Of a stretch of DNA of 18,860 nucleotides, positions 11,043 to 18,339 are shown piece by piece. The DNA is taken from positions 1 through 18,860 of the forward strand of contig JBEBUW010000088.1 of NCBI GenBank assembly GCA_040393065.1, written 5' to 3'. The stretch is from JACCWM01 sp040393065 (lineage in GTDB: Bacteria; Myxococcota_A; Bradymonadia; Bradymonadales; Bradymonadaceae). The number at the start of each line of letters is the position of its first letter. Position 1 is the stretch's first letter. The notes below the pieces were generated by a model. The model searched no databases. It had not been told where the DNA came from and saw only the letters and a program-made list of their open reading frames with translations. Position numbers and translations under genes: made by a program.

Positions 11043-12197
11043 ATGTTTATCGCGCGCCGACTTACTGTTTTGAGCTTTGTTTTGAGTCTTGGAGTTGCGG
11101 CTGTCGTATCGATGGGCGGCTGCACGCGCGATAATCCAGCTTTTAATCCTGAACCTATTTTGCCAGATCAGTGCCGTGAAGGAGGCGAAGTTTCTGAGAC
11201 ATTTGAGGATTTTGAGCGGCCTGATCTTCTGGATATTCTTTTTGTGGTCGATAACGCTGGCGACGTGCTCGATCAGCAAAGTGCGCTGGCGCGCGCCATG
11301 CCGGATTTGCTGGAGCCGCTGGCGCAGGAAAAAATCCATACGCGCGTGGCCGTCATGACGGCGGATGCAACCGGAGCCGTTGCGCTCGCGCCGGCCGGCA
11401 AGCAGGGCGCAAGTTGCGAGCGCAATCAGAAAAATATTGCCGATTCCAACGATCAGAACTGGCAAACAGTTGCCGCCTGCAATGTTATGCAGGGACGAAC
11501 AGGCGATAGTTATTTGCGTGTGTTTGACGTGCTGGAGCGCGCGTTGCTTGAGCAACCGGAGGCGCTGGTAGATTTTCGGCGCGAGCATGCGCGTTTGCTG
11601 ATCGTTGTGGTTTCCAACGAAGACGATTGCTCGGCGGCGGAGTCGCTTGGCAATGTAGGCAGCGCTGCAGTGCGTAATCATTGTCTGTGGAATGCTGATA
11701 AATTGCGCGATGTCGGTGCGTTTACCGACGCGCTGCGTGCCAGCGCGAAAACGCCCGAAGGCATTGCGCTGGCAGTGATCAGCGGGCCGCCGTCCACAGC
11801 CAGTTACGAAACCGGGGCGGACGTTCGCCCGATCTGCACAGGTGCGCTGGGGTCGGCTTATCAGGCAAATCGTCTGTACCAGGCTACGCAGAATTTTGGA
11901 GCCAGCGGGCAGTTTTTCAGTGCGTGCACGAATGCGTTTGTGCAGCCGATGCGTGAAATCGCTCGCAACCTGGCTCTCATCGATTCCGTCACTTTCTGTC
12001 CGGTCAAACCACTCGCCCATGAACCCTTATACGTGCAGACCATGCGCGACGGTGTGCCGCTCGATCTGGGAATCGGCGAGCAGGGCGTAATCTTTTTGGG
12101 TCGCACGGCGGATTGTGAAAACGGCGCGCTCCGTGTGAGTAGCTCGGCTTTGTACAATATTGATGACGTTAAAACTGCGTATTGTGTGCTTCCATAA
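11043..12197 (+). CDS. VWA-like lipoprotein with degenerate MIDAS
   Basis: This is a 384-residue predicted lipoprotein. The signal sequence (residues 1-26, MFIARR then a hydrophobic core) ends in SMGGC with Cys27 as the lipidation site. The rest resembles von Willebrand A-type lipoproteins common in myxobacteria-like genomes: a first strand LLDILFVVDNAGD (62-74), the segment RVAVMTADATG (101-111), and RLLIVVVSNEDDCSA, where family members usually read S/TDEDDCS. The metal-ion-dependent adhesion motif, normally DxSxS, reads D70-N-A-G-D74, so both serines are lost and metal-dependent ligand binding is doubtful. Several cysteines (44, 125, 146, 196 and later) suit disulfides outside the cytoplasm. 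ATG 11043 is chosen over the in-frame start at 10974 because the latter lies inside the TPR gene and would bury the signal peptide. No strong ribosome site is seen, so translational coupling to the TPR gene 16 nt upstream is possible. The ligand is unknown. Confidence 0.85.
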   Translation: MFIARRLTVLSFVLSLGVAAVVSMGGCTRDNPAFNPEPILPDQCREGGEVSETFEDFERPDLLDILFVVDNAGDVLDQQSALARAMPDLLEPLAQEKIHTRVAVMTADATGAVALAPAGKQGASCERNQKNIADSNDQNWQTVAACNVMQGRTGDSYLRVFDVLERALLEQPEALVDFRREHARLLIVVVSNEDDCSAAESLGNVGSAAVRNHCLWNADKLRDVGAFTDALRASAKTPEGIALAVISGPPSTASYETGADVRPICTGALGSAYQANRLYQATQNFGASGQFFSACTNAFVQPMREIARNLALIDSVTFCPVKPLAHEPLYVQTMRDGVPLDLGIGEQGVIFLGRTADCENGALRVSSSALYNIDDVKTAYCVLP

Positions 12198-12271
12198 AAG
12201 GAAGGTCGCCTCAGGTGCAAAAAGCGGCGCCAGCGAAAAACCAGTACGCGTATTTTATCCAATGATTGATT

Positions 12272-12280
12272 AAGGGAAGG
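12272..12280 (+). promoter_or_regulatory. Ribosome binding site that fixes the hydrolase start
   Basis: AAGGGAAGG lies 9 nt before ATG 12290. It argues against the upstream in-frame TTG at 12266, which would place this purine tract inside the coding region. Confidence 0.75.
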
Positions 12281-12289
12281 CTATTTCAG

Positions 12290-13273
12290 ATGGCAGATCC
12301 GGCAGAAAATAAATCGAAAAGCAAAGTAGAAAACCAGCAGCCTGGCGCCTGGACCGAAGAAGAGATCGAAGCGATGGATTTTAGCGATCTTGCGCCTGCG
12401 CATGCTTTGCAAGATCCGACGATCACGCGCGAGGAAGGTTTTTTGAGCGCGCCGGATGGTCTGAAAATCTTCTGGCAGTCCTGGTCGCGCGATGCGAAAA
12501 AACAGCGCGGCGCGATCGCGTTGATGCATGGCTACGGTGAGCATAGCGGACGTTATGCGCATGTGGCCGGGGCGTTTGTGCGTGCGGGATATAATGTGAT
12601 GGCGATCGATGCGCGCGGGCACGGACGCAGCACGGGCGAGCGTGCGCATGTCGGGCGGTATCACGATTATGTGAGTGATCTGGCGATGCTCAAACGCCGC
12701 ATCGACAGCACCTGGCCGGAGCTGCCGCTTTTTGTGTTCGGGCATTCCAATGGCGGTTTGATCGTGTTGCGGTATGCGTTGACCCAGCCCGGTGGCGTGC
12801 GCGGATTTGTCCTTTCCAGTCCGCTGGTGCGGATCAAAGCCGAAGTTCCGGCGATCAAAGCAGCGGCCGGCAATGTGATGAGCAAGGTCTGGCCGTCGTT
12901 TTCGATGCCTTCCGGGATTGCTCCGACCGATGTCAGCCAGAATCCAGACGTGATCGCGCAGTACGGGACAGATCCGCTGGTTTTGGATATTGCGACGGCG
13001 CGCTGGTTTACTGAAACCAAGGCGGCCGGGGCGGATTTGCTGGCGCGTGCGTCACAGCTCGAGCAGCCCTTTCTTTTCCTGGTGGCCGGACAAGATGCTC
13101 TGGTCGATCCGGTTGTGACGGAAAAGCTATTTCATCGACTGGGCAGTCGCGAGCGTGAGCTGGAGATTTATCCGAATCTTTTTCACGAGATTTTGAACGA
13201 AACGGTCTGGGAAAACATCATGCGCCGCATGATTCGCTGGATAGAATTGCAGCGGACCAGCGTTTCGGGTTAA
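12290..13273 (+). CDS. Monoacylglycerol-lipase-like alpha/beta hydrolase
   Basis: This 327-residue serine hydrolase most resembles monoacylglycerol lipase/lysophospholipase, enzymes that release a fatty acid from monoacylglycerol or a lysolipid. Visible family marks are the oxyanion-side strand LMHGYGEHSGRY (79-89), the turn DARGHGRS (107-114), the nucleophile elbow GHSNGG with Ser153 (usually GHSMGG), the acid Asp269 in AGQDALVD, and the base His299 in PNLFHEIL. All three triad members are present. A charged, lysine/glutamate-rich N-terminal tail of about 45 residues precedes the core; there is no signal peptide, so it is probably cytoplasmic. It lies 92 nt after the VWA-like gene and 100 nt before the HEAT gene on the same strand, so a shared transcript is possible but not shown. 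The substrate is inferred from family only; another esterase activity is possible. Confidence 0.88.
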   Translation: MADPAENKSKSKVENQQPGAWTEEEIEAMDFSDLAPAHALQDPTITREEGFLSAPDGLKIFWQSWSRDAKKQRGAIALMHGYGEHSGRYAHVAGAFVRAGYNVMAIDARGHGRSTGERAHVGRYHDYVSDLAMLKRRIDSTWPELPLFVFGHSNGGLIVLRYALTQPGGVRGFVLSSPLVRIKAEVPAIKAAAGNVMSKVWPSFSMPSGIAPTDVSQNPDVIAQYGTDPLVLDIATARWFTETKAAGADLLARASQLEQPFLFLVAGQDALVDPVVTEKLFHRLGSRERELEIYPNLFHEILNETVWENIMRRMIRWIELQRTSVSG

Positions 13274-13373
13274 TTTTCGTTTGTTAGCCCGGGGGACTAG
13301 CGGCTTTGCGGCCGACCGGGGCAAACATGCGTTGATTCTGTATTTTCTATCGATTCTGTAACGAGCGTTCGTC

Positions 13374-15026
13374 ATGAAACAGCAAACCTATCGTCGGGCC
13401 TGGCTTGTGCAGGCGGTTGTCTGGATGCTTGCTGTGTTTTTGTGGACGGGCTGCAATTCGCAGAAACTGACGGAGGAAGAACGCACGGAGATCATGCGCG
13501 TTTTTCGGACCGGTGTGGAGAAGAAAGACGACGCGTATGTGCGAGTGGAGACGCTGCGTTTTCTGGAGATGTTGGCCGATCCCGCGCTGAATCATTTTGC
13601 GGAGCCTGGAATCCAGGACAAATTGCCGGCGGTTCGCGTGGCGGCACTGCGTGTTTTGCTGAAAACTGAGCATGAGCAGCTTCGTCAGCATACGATTGCG
13701 CTGTTCAACAAGGCAGAAGACGCCGAAAAGCTGGCGATTGTTTACGCGGTGATGGAGCTCGGTGATCCGACGTTGCAGCGGATTTTGTTGGATCGCGCCG
13801 TGCGCTCGAACAATTCTCGGCTGCGGCTTCTGGCGTTCGAAAACGGCCTGATCGCACGCGTTGAGGAAGCGCTGGCCGAGAAAAACACCGATGCTTTGCG
13901 ACAGATTTTGTTGCCGGAACTCGGCGCCTTTCTCGATCATGAAGACGAACACATCGCCGCGCTTGCCCTGCAAAAACTCGTGCACGCCGGTGAATCGGAT
14001 CGGGCTACGGTGCTGATCGAGCAGCTTTCCGATGCGCAGGAAACGATTGAGCTTCGTCTGCGCGCGGCGCGGATTCTGACGGCTTCGCAGCTTTCGAGCC
14101 GTGATTTGCCCACGCTTTTGCCGGCGTTCAATGCGCTGATCGAGGCGTTTGATGCGCCTTTTGATAGCAGGCGCGGCGTGCATCAGCGGCGGCTTGATCC
14201 GCGTCTGGTGCGCGTGGCGATTCTGGGCAGTACGGCGCTCGATGATCCGACGCATATCGCGCGGGCGCAGGCGTATCTCGATGGTGCCGATACCCAGGAA
14301 ACCATGGAAGTGCTTTCCGCGCTTGCCAGAAACAGTACGGCGGAGGCCGCGGTCAGCTTGCGTGTGGCGATGCGTCACAGCCATGCGGGCGTGCGGCGCC
14401 ATGCGGTTTTGTTGTACAGCCAGCGCGAGGATGCGCGCGCCGATGCGTTGATCAGCGCCATGCGTCATGATGATTTCGAGACTCAGAAGCAGCTTGCGAA
14501 AATCCTTTCGACGCCTCGGTTTTCGCAGGAATGGAGCAATCATCTGGCGGTTCAGTTGCAAAATACGACGTTTGTAGAGGAAACACTGGCCCGTCTCCGC
14601 AATGTTCTCAGCACGCCCGAAGAACTCGCCGCCCTACAGCCTGTGCGCGAGACGCTCGAAAAACTCGCCGATGATCATACTTACAATCCGGCGACGGATG
14701 CGCCGGAAGAGATTGAGAAAAAACCGCGTCGCGCTGCGCTGGCCGCGTATTTACTGATCCAGATCACCGATGCGAAGGATTCCCGGCGTATTGTCAACGA
14801 GCACCTCGATCATGAAACGCGTTATGCTTATCTGGAGCATCTGATCGAGCACGAGCCGCTGGCGCATGTCGAGGCGTTTCGTCATCACTTCAAAGACGAT
14901 CTCTTCGCTTTGCGCCTGGCGAGTTCGACGGGATTGTGGATGGCGCTCGGGAAGAAGTCGCAGGGTAAGGCGGCGGAGAAAAGCGCGGCGGCTGCGGCCG
15001 AGCCGGTGGCCAGCACAAGCGAATAA
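13374..15026 (+). CDS. HEAT-repeat lipoprotein
   Basis: This encodes a 550-residue predicted lipoprotein. The signal peptide is MKQQTYRRAW plus a hydrophobic stretch ending in FLWTGC, with lipid-anchored Cys27. The mature part is almost all alpha-helical, with HEAT-like helix pairs: for example KLPAVRVAALRVLLKTE (about 83-99), NSRLRLLAFENGLIARVEEA (147-166), EHIAALALQKLVHAGE (about 193-208), ELRLRAARILTASQL, and HAGVRRHAVLLYSQREDARA (about 339-358). Such arrays are protein-binding scaffolds; no enzyme domain is visible. The C-terminal tail is low-complexity Ala/Ser/Lys (about 525-550), typical of a flexible end. The ribosome site is weak (ACGAG before the ATG). The Dnmt2-like gene starts 33 nt after its stop, close enough for co-transcription. 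An extracytoplasmic anchor and a cytoplasmic methyltransferase need not be functionally related. The partner is unknown. Confidence 0.83.
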   Translation: MKQQTYRRAWLVQAVVWMLAVFLWTGCNSQKLTEEERTEIMRVFRTGVEKKDDAYVRVETLRFLEMLADPALNHFAEPGIQDKLPAVRVAALRVLLKTEHEQLRQHTIALFNKAEDAEKLAIVYAVMELGDPTLQRILLDRAVRSNNSRLRLLAFENGLIARVEEALAEKNTDALRQILLPELGAFLDHEDEHIAALALQKLVHAGESDRATVLIEQLSDAQETIELRLRAARILTASQLSSRDLPTLLPAFNALIEAFDAPFDSRRGVHQRRLDPRLVRVAILGSTALDDPTHIARAQAYLDGADTQETMEVLSALARNSTAEAAVSLRVAMRHSHAGVRRHAVLLYSQREDARADALISAMRHDDFETQKQLAKILSTPRFSQEWSNHLAVQLQNTTFVEETLARLRNVLSTPEELAALQPVRETLEKLADDHTYNPATDAPEEIEKKPRRAALAAYLLIQITDAKDSRRIVNEHLDHETRYAYLEHLIEHEPLAHVEAFRHHFKDDLFALRLASSTGLWMALGKKSQGKAAEKSAAAAAEPVASTSE

Positions 15027-15059
15027 TCGATTCATAGACTCTGAAAAACAGATGTAATT

Positions 15060-15986
15060 ATGGCAGATTTGCCAGCTCTTGAGCTGTTTTGTGGGATCGG
15101 CGGGTTTGCTGCTGCGGTGCAAAGCCTGTCGCAAAGCGAGGTCGGGGCGCGGCGCGTTCAGGTGGTGGGCGCGCTGGATTTGTCGCCGCATGTGCTGGAT
15201 GTGTATCGCCATAATTTTTCGGGGCACGGCGCGCGTCAGGCGCATCTGGATTTTTTGCCGGCCGAGCAGATCGCGGCGTTCGGTGCGCAGATGTGGTGGA
15301 TGTCGCCGCCTTGCCAGCCGTACACGACGCGTGGTTTGCAGCGCGATCTGGAAGATTCGCGCGCGCAGAGTCTGGTGCGGTTGATCGGGATTTTGCGCGA
15401 ACAATTGCCGGATTATCTGGGGCTTGAAAACGTGCCGGGGTTTGTCGGCTCCGATGCGCATGCGCTGGTTGTACAAACTCTTAGCGACGCGGGGTATGCG
15501 GTGCGCGAGCGGGTGTTGTGTCCGACGGAGCTCGGGATTCCGGCACGGCGCGAGCGTTACTATCTGGTGGCCTCGCGCCGTCCTCTAAAAACGCCCGGAG
15601 CAGAAAGGTTTGTGCAACGCCGGTTGACGGAGTTTCTCGATCCGGCCCTTTTTGAAGGAGAGATCCCGTCGGAGTATTTGATTCCACCAGAAATTCTGGC
15701 GAAACACGGCCCCGGGATGCGTCTGCTCGATCCGTGGAATGAGCCTGAAACCATCGCGAATACGGTGACGGGAGCGTACGGGAAAACCTGGCAGGCGGCC
15801 GGGGCGTATTTGCGGTTGCCGGATGGGCGCGTGCGGCGTTTTACGCCGGCGGAGCTGCTGGGCTTGCTGGGTTTTCCGGCGGATTTTGTATTTCCACAGG
15901 GGACGCCGCTGCGGCATCAGTACAAGATGATCGGAAACAGTCTGTCGGTTTTTGCGATGCGGGAAGTTTTGCGGGATTTGTTTTGA
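15060..15986 (+). CDS. Dnmt2/TRDMT1-like cytosine-C5 methyltransferase
   Basis: This 308-residue AdoMet-dependent C5-cytosine methyltransferase has motif I LELFCGIGG (7-15), motif IV MSPPCQPYT with catalytic Cys85, motif VI ENV (123-125), motif VIII RRERYY (163-168) and motif X YKMIGNSLSV (288-297). Several segments match Dnmt2, the tRNA cytosine-38 methyltransferase, better than restriction-type DNA methylases as I recall them: MSPPCQPxT (not GGPPCQ-FS), ENVPGF, the SPT.LGIP-like CPTELGIP followed by R.RY, YLIPP in the short target-recognition region, FTPAE followed by LLGFP, and GNSLSV (DNA methylases usually have GNAV). The length and very small recognition region also fit. No endonuclease gene is adjacent, which argues against restriction-modification. 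The CFT motif of eukaryotic Dnmt2 aligns to T235-V-T237. It lies 33 nt after the HEAT gene, with no good ribosome site before ATG 15060, and is convergent with maeB. DNA methylation by a solitary enzyme remains possible. Confidence 0.85.
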   Translation: MADLPALELFCGIGGFAAAVQSLSQSEVGARRVQVVGALDLSPHVLDVYRHNFSGHGARQAHLDFLPAEQIAAFGAQMWWMSPPCQPYTTRGLQRDLEDSRAQSLVRLIGILREQLPDYLGLENVPGFVGSDAHALVVQTLSDAGYAVRERVLCPTELGIPARRERYYLVASRRPLKTPGAERFVQRRLTEFLDPALFEGEIPSEYLIPPEILAKHGPGMRLLDPWNEPETIANTVTGAYGKTWQAAGAYLRLPDGRVRRFTPAELLGLLGFPADFVFPQGTPLRHQYKMIGNSLSVFAMREVLRDLF

Positions 15987-15987
15987 G

Positions 15988-16059
15988 AAAAAACGCTCCC
16001 AGCGCGCTCAGGTAGGGCATCGTGCTGCAAAGACTGGCCCTACTTGCGCGCGTTGGGAG
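15988..16059. terminator. Long hairpin, shared terminator of convergent genes
   Basis: Arms at 15996-16018 and 16037-16059 (23 nt each) pair along their full length with 20 Watson-Crick pairs, two G-U-type pairs and one mismatch, around an 18-nt loop. On the minus strand the hairpin is followed by CGTTTTTTCTC, a proper U-tract, so it is a good terminator for maeB, whose stop is at 16063. On the plus strand it follows the methyltransferase stop by 9 nt but has only GATTTATT after it, so termination that way is less certain. Confidence 0.8.
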
Positions 16060-16062
16060 GAT

Positions 16063-18339
16063 TTATTGCAGGTTTTGCTGGGCTTTCAGAACGGTAATGG
16101 TGGCCAGGTTGACGATGGCGGAGACGGAGCTTCCGAGCTGGAGGACGTTAACCGGGCGGCGCATGCCCATGAGGATGGGGCCGATGACTTCGGCCTGGCC
16201 AAGCTGGCTCATGAGTTTGTAGCCGATGTTGCCGGAGTTTAGATCGGGGAAGATGAAGACGTTGGCGTGATCGGTCAGTGTGGCGAAATCGAAGATTTCG
16301 TTGCGGAGCTCAGTATCCACGGCGACGTCGACTTGCATTTCGCCGTCGATTTCGAGTTCGGGGCGCAGGCGCTTGACGATGCGGGTGGCTTCGGCGACGC
16401 GTGCGGCGGCCGGGTGACGGCTGGTTCCGAAGTTCGAGAAGCTGAGCATCGCGATTTTCGGGGTGATATCGAGCATGCGGGCCATGTCGGCGGTTTTGAT
16501 CGCGATTTCGGCCAGGGTCTGGGCGTCGGGTTCAATGTTTACGGTGGTATCGGCAAAGAGCATGGTGCCGCGGCGCGTAACGACGATGTGCATGCCGGCG
16601 GCGCGTTGTTCTTTGCCGTCGACGCCGATGATTTCCAGGGCCGGTCGCAGGGAGTCGCGGTAGGGTTTGGTCAGGCCGGAGACGACGCCGTCGGCGTAGC
16701 CTTCGTGGACCAGCATCATGGCGAAGGGCTCGCGGCGCTTCATGACACTGCGGGCTTCGGCCATGGTAATGCCCTTGCGCTGGCGCATCTGGAAGTACTT
16801 TTCGACGAGCTTGGGCGTGCGTGGATCGGTGAAGTTATCGACAATGTGCATGCCGCTTAAATCCACGTCTTTAGAGGCTGCGACTGTGCGGATGCGCGAT
16901 TCGTCGCCGATGAGGATCGGGATAGCGATGCCTTCATCAACCAGGATTTGTGCGGCTTTCAGGATTTTGGGTTCTTCGCCTTCCGGGAAAATAATTTGTT
17001 TGGGTGCACGCTTGGCAACGTTGAACAGGCGACGCATCAGGGCTTTGGAGATGCCCTGGAAGCGTTCGAGTTCATCACGGTAGGCTTCAAAATCGGTGAT
17101 CGGCATGCGGGCCACGCCGGTTTCGCTTGCGGCGCGGGCCACGGCCGGAGCGACGCGCAGCAGTACGCGCTGATCGAAGGGCCGGGGAATGATGTAGTTC
17201 GGGCCAAAACTGATATGTTCGCGGCCGTAGGCTTCCGAAGCCATGTCAGGCACTTCTTCGCGCGCGAGCTCGGCCAGGGCGTGAGCGGCGGCGAGTTTCA
17301 TGGACTCGTTGATGGTGTAGGCGTTGACGTCGAGCGCACCGCGGAACAGGTAAGGAAATCCAAGTACGTTGTTGACCTGGTTGGGGAAATCGCTGCGCCC
17401 GGTGGCGACGATTGCGTCGCTGCGCACAGCCTGGACATCCTCGTAACTGATTTCAGGCGTGGGGTTGGCCAGCGCAAAAATAATAGGCCGCGCGGCCATG
17501 CTTTCGACCATTGCTTTGGAAACGATGCCGCCGGCAGAAAGTCCCACGAATACGTCGGCACCTTCCATGGCTTCGGCCAGTGTGCGCTTGGCCGTCGGTC
17601 GGGCAAACTCGGCCATATAAGGATTCATCGCTTCGGTGCGGCCCTCATAGATTACGCCGTGCAAATCGAGCATGGTGATGTGTTCGCGGCGCACGCCGAG
17701 GGAAACGTAGAATCGCGCGCAGGCGATTGCTGCCGCGCCCGCGCCGGTAAAGACGACGCGCACGTCCTCGACGTTTTTCTTTTGCAATTCCAGTGCGTTG
17801 ATCAACGCCGCACCGGTGATAATCGCGGTGCCGTGCTGATCGTCGTGAAAAATCGGAATGTCCATCATCTTCTGCAGACGCTCTTCGATCTCAAAGCAGG
17901 CTGGCGCGGCAATGTCTTCCAGGTTGACGCCGCCAAAGGTCGGCTCCATAGCCTTGACGCAGGTGATAAAAGTCTCCACGTCCGGGGCGTTGAGCTCGAT
18001 GTCGACCGCGTCCACGCCGGCCAGACTTTTGAACAAAACGGCCTTGCCTTCCATGACTGGCTTGGATGCCAGTGGGCCAATGTTGCCAAGTCCCAGAACT
18101 GCCGTGCCATTGGTGATCACCGCAACCAGGTTGCGGCGATTCGTAAAGCGATAGGCGGCCAGGGGATCCGCGACAATCGCCAGGCATGGCTCGGCCACGC
18201 CCGGGCTGTAGGCCATGGACAAGTCGCGCTGCGAGGTCAGCGGTTTGGTGGGAACGATCTCGAATTTCCCGGGCTTGGGAAACTCGTGATAATCAAGGGC
18301 ATCTTGCGTGCGAATAATGACTTTGTTGTCTTTGGACAT
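16063..18339 (-). CDS. maeB: NADP-dependent malic enzyme with phosphotransacetylase-like domain
   Basis: MaeB oxidatively decarboxylates malate to pyruvate, normally with NADP+, feeding NADPH and C3 units into metabolism. The 758-residue product matches the E. coli enzyme length (759). The malic domain has MAYSPGVAEPC (42-52, Tyr44), ITNGTAVLGLGNIGPLAS (75-92), the lysine-bearing VMEGKAVLFK (95-104), EDIAAPACFEIE (141-152) and the metal-site FHDDQHGTA (164-172). A Rossmann segment VVFTGAGAAAIA follows near 195. From about 430 to the end lies a complete phosphotransacetylase-like domain (PEGEEPKIL; VSGLTKPYRDSLRP; FSNFGTSRHP), which in this family is regulatory, responding to acetyl-CoA, rather than a proven transferase. 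ATG 18339 gives the usual N-terminus; the TTG at 18372 would add 11 residues. The ribosome site is weak (GCGGAA). Nothing is truncated. It is transcribed alone and ends at the shared hairpin. Confidence 0.95.
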   Translation of the reverse strand: MSKDNKVIIRTQDALDYHEFPKPGKFEIVPTKPLTSQRDLSMAYSPGVAEPCLAIVADPLAAYRFTNRRNLVAVITNGTAVLGLGNIGPLASKPVMEGKAVLFKSLAGVDAVDIELNAPDVETFITCVKAMEPTFGGVNLEDIAAPACFEIEERLQKMMDIPIFHDDQHGTAIITGAALINALELQKKNVEDVRVVFTGAGAAAIACARFYVSLGVRREHITMLDLHGVIYEGRTEAMNPYMAEFARPTAKRTLAEAMEGADVFVGLSAGGIVSKAMVESMAARPIIFALANPTPEISYEDVQAVRSDAIVATGRSDFPNQVNNVLGFPYLFRGALDVNAYTINESMKLAAAHALAELAREEVPDMASEAYGREHISFGPNYIIPRPFDQRVLLRVAPAVARAASETGVARMPITDFEAYRDELERFQGISKALMRRLFNVAKRAPKQIIFPEGEEPKILKAAQILVDEGIAIPILIGDESRIRTVAASKDVDLSGMHIVDNFTDPRTPKLVEKYFQMRQRKGITMAEARSVMKRREPFAMMLVHEGYADGVVSGLTKPYRDSLRPALEIIGVDGKEQRAAGMHIVVTRRGTMLFADTTVNIEPDAQTLAEIAIKTADMARMLDITPKIAMLSFSNFGTSRHPAAARVAEATRIVKRLRPELEIDGEMQVDVAVDTELRNEIFDFATLTDHANVFIFPDLNSGNIGYKLMSQLGQAEVIGPILMGMRRPVNVLQLGSSVSAIVNLATITVLKAQQNLQ

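Noticed and set aside
13274..13373. GC-rich partial dyad between the hydrolase and HEAT genes as a terminator
   Set aside because: The arms around AGCCCGGG and CCGGGGC do not pair cleanly and no U-tract follows, so I do not call a terminator.
13347..14561. 404-codon open frame antisense to the HEAT lipoprotein
   Set aside because: Arg/Gln/His-rich shadow without ribosome site; the sense frame has a signal peptide and helical repeats.
15060..15986. Restriction-modification system around the cytosine methyltransferase
   Set aside because: The neighbours are a HEAT lipoprotein and maeB; no endonuclease, specificity subunit or Vsr-like gene is present, and the motifs point to Dnmt2.
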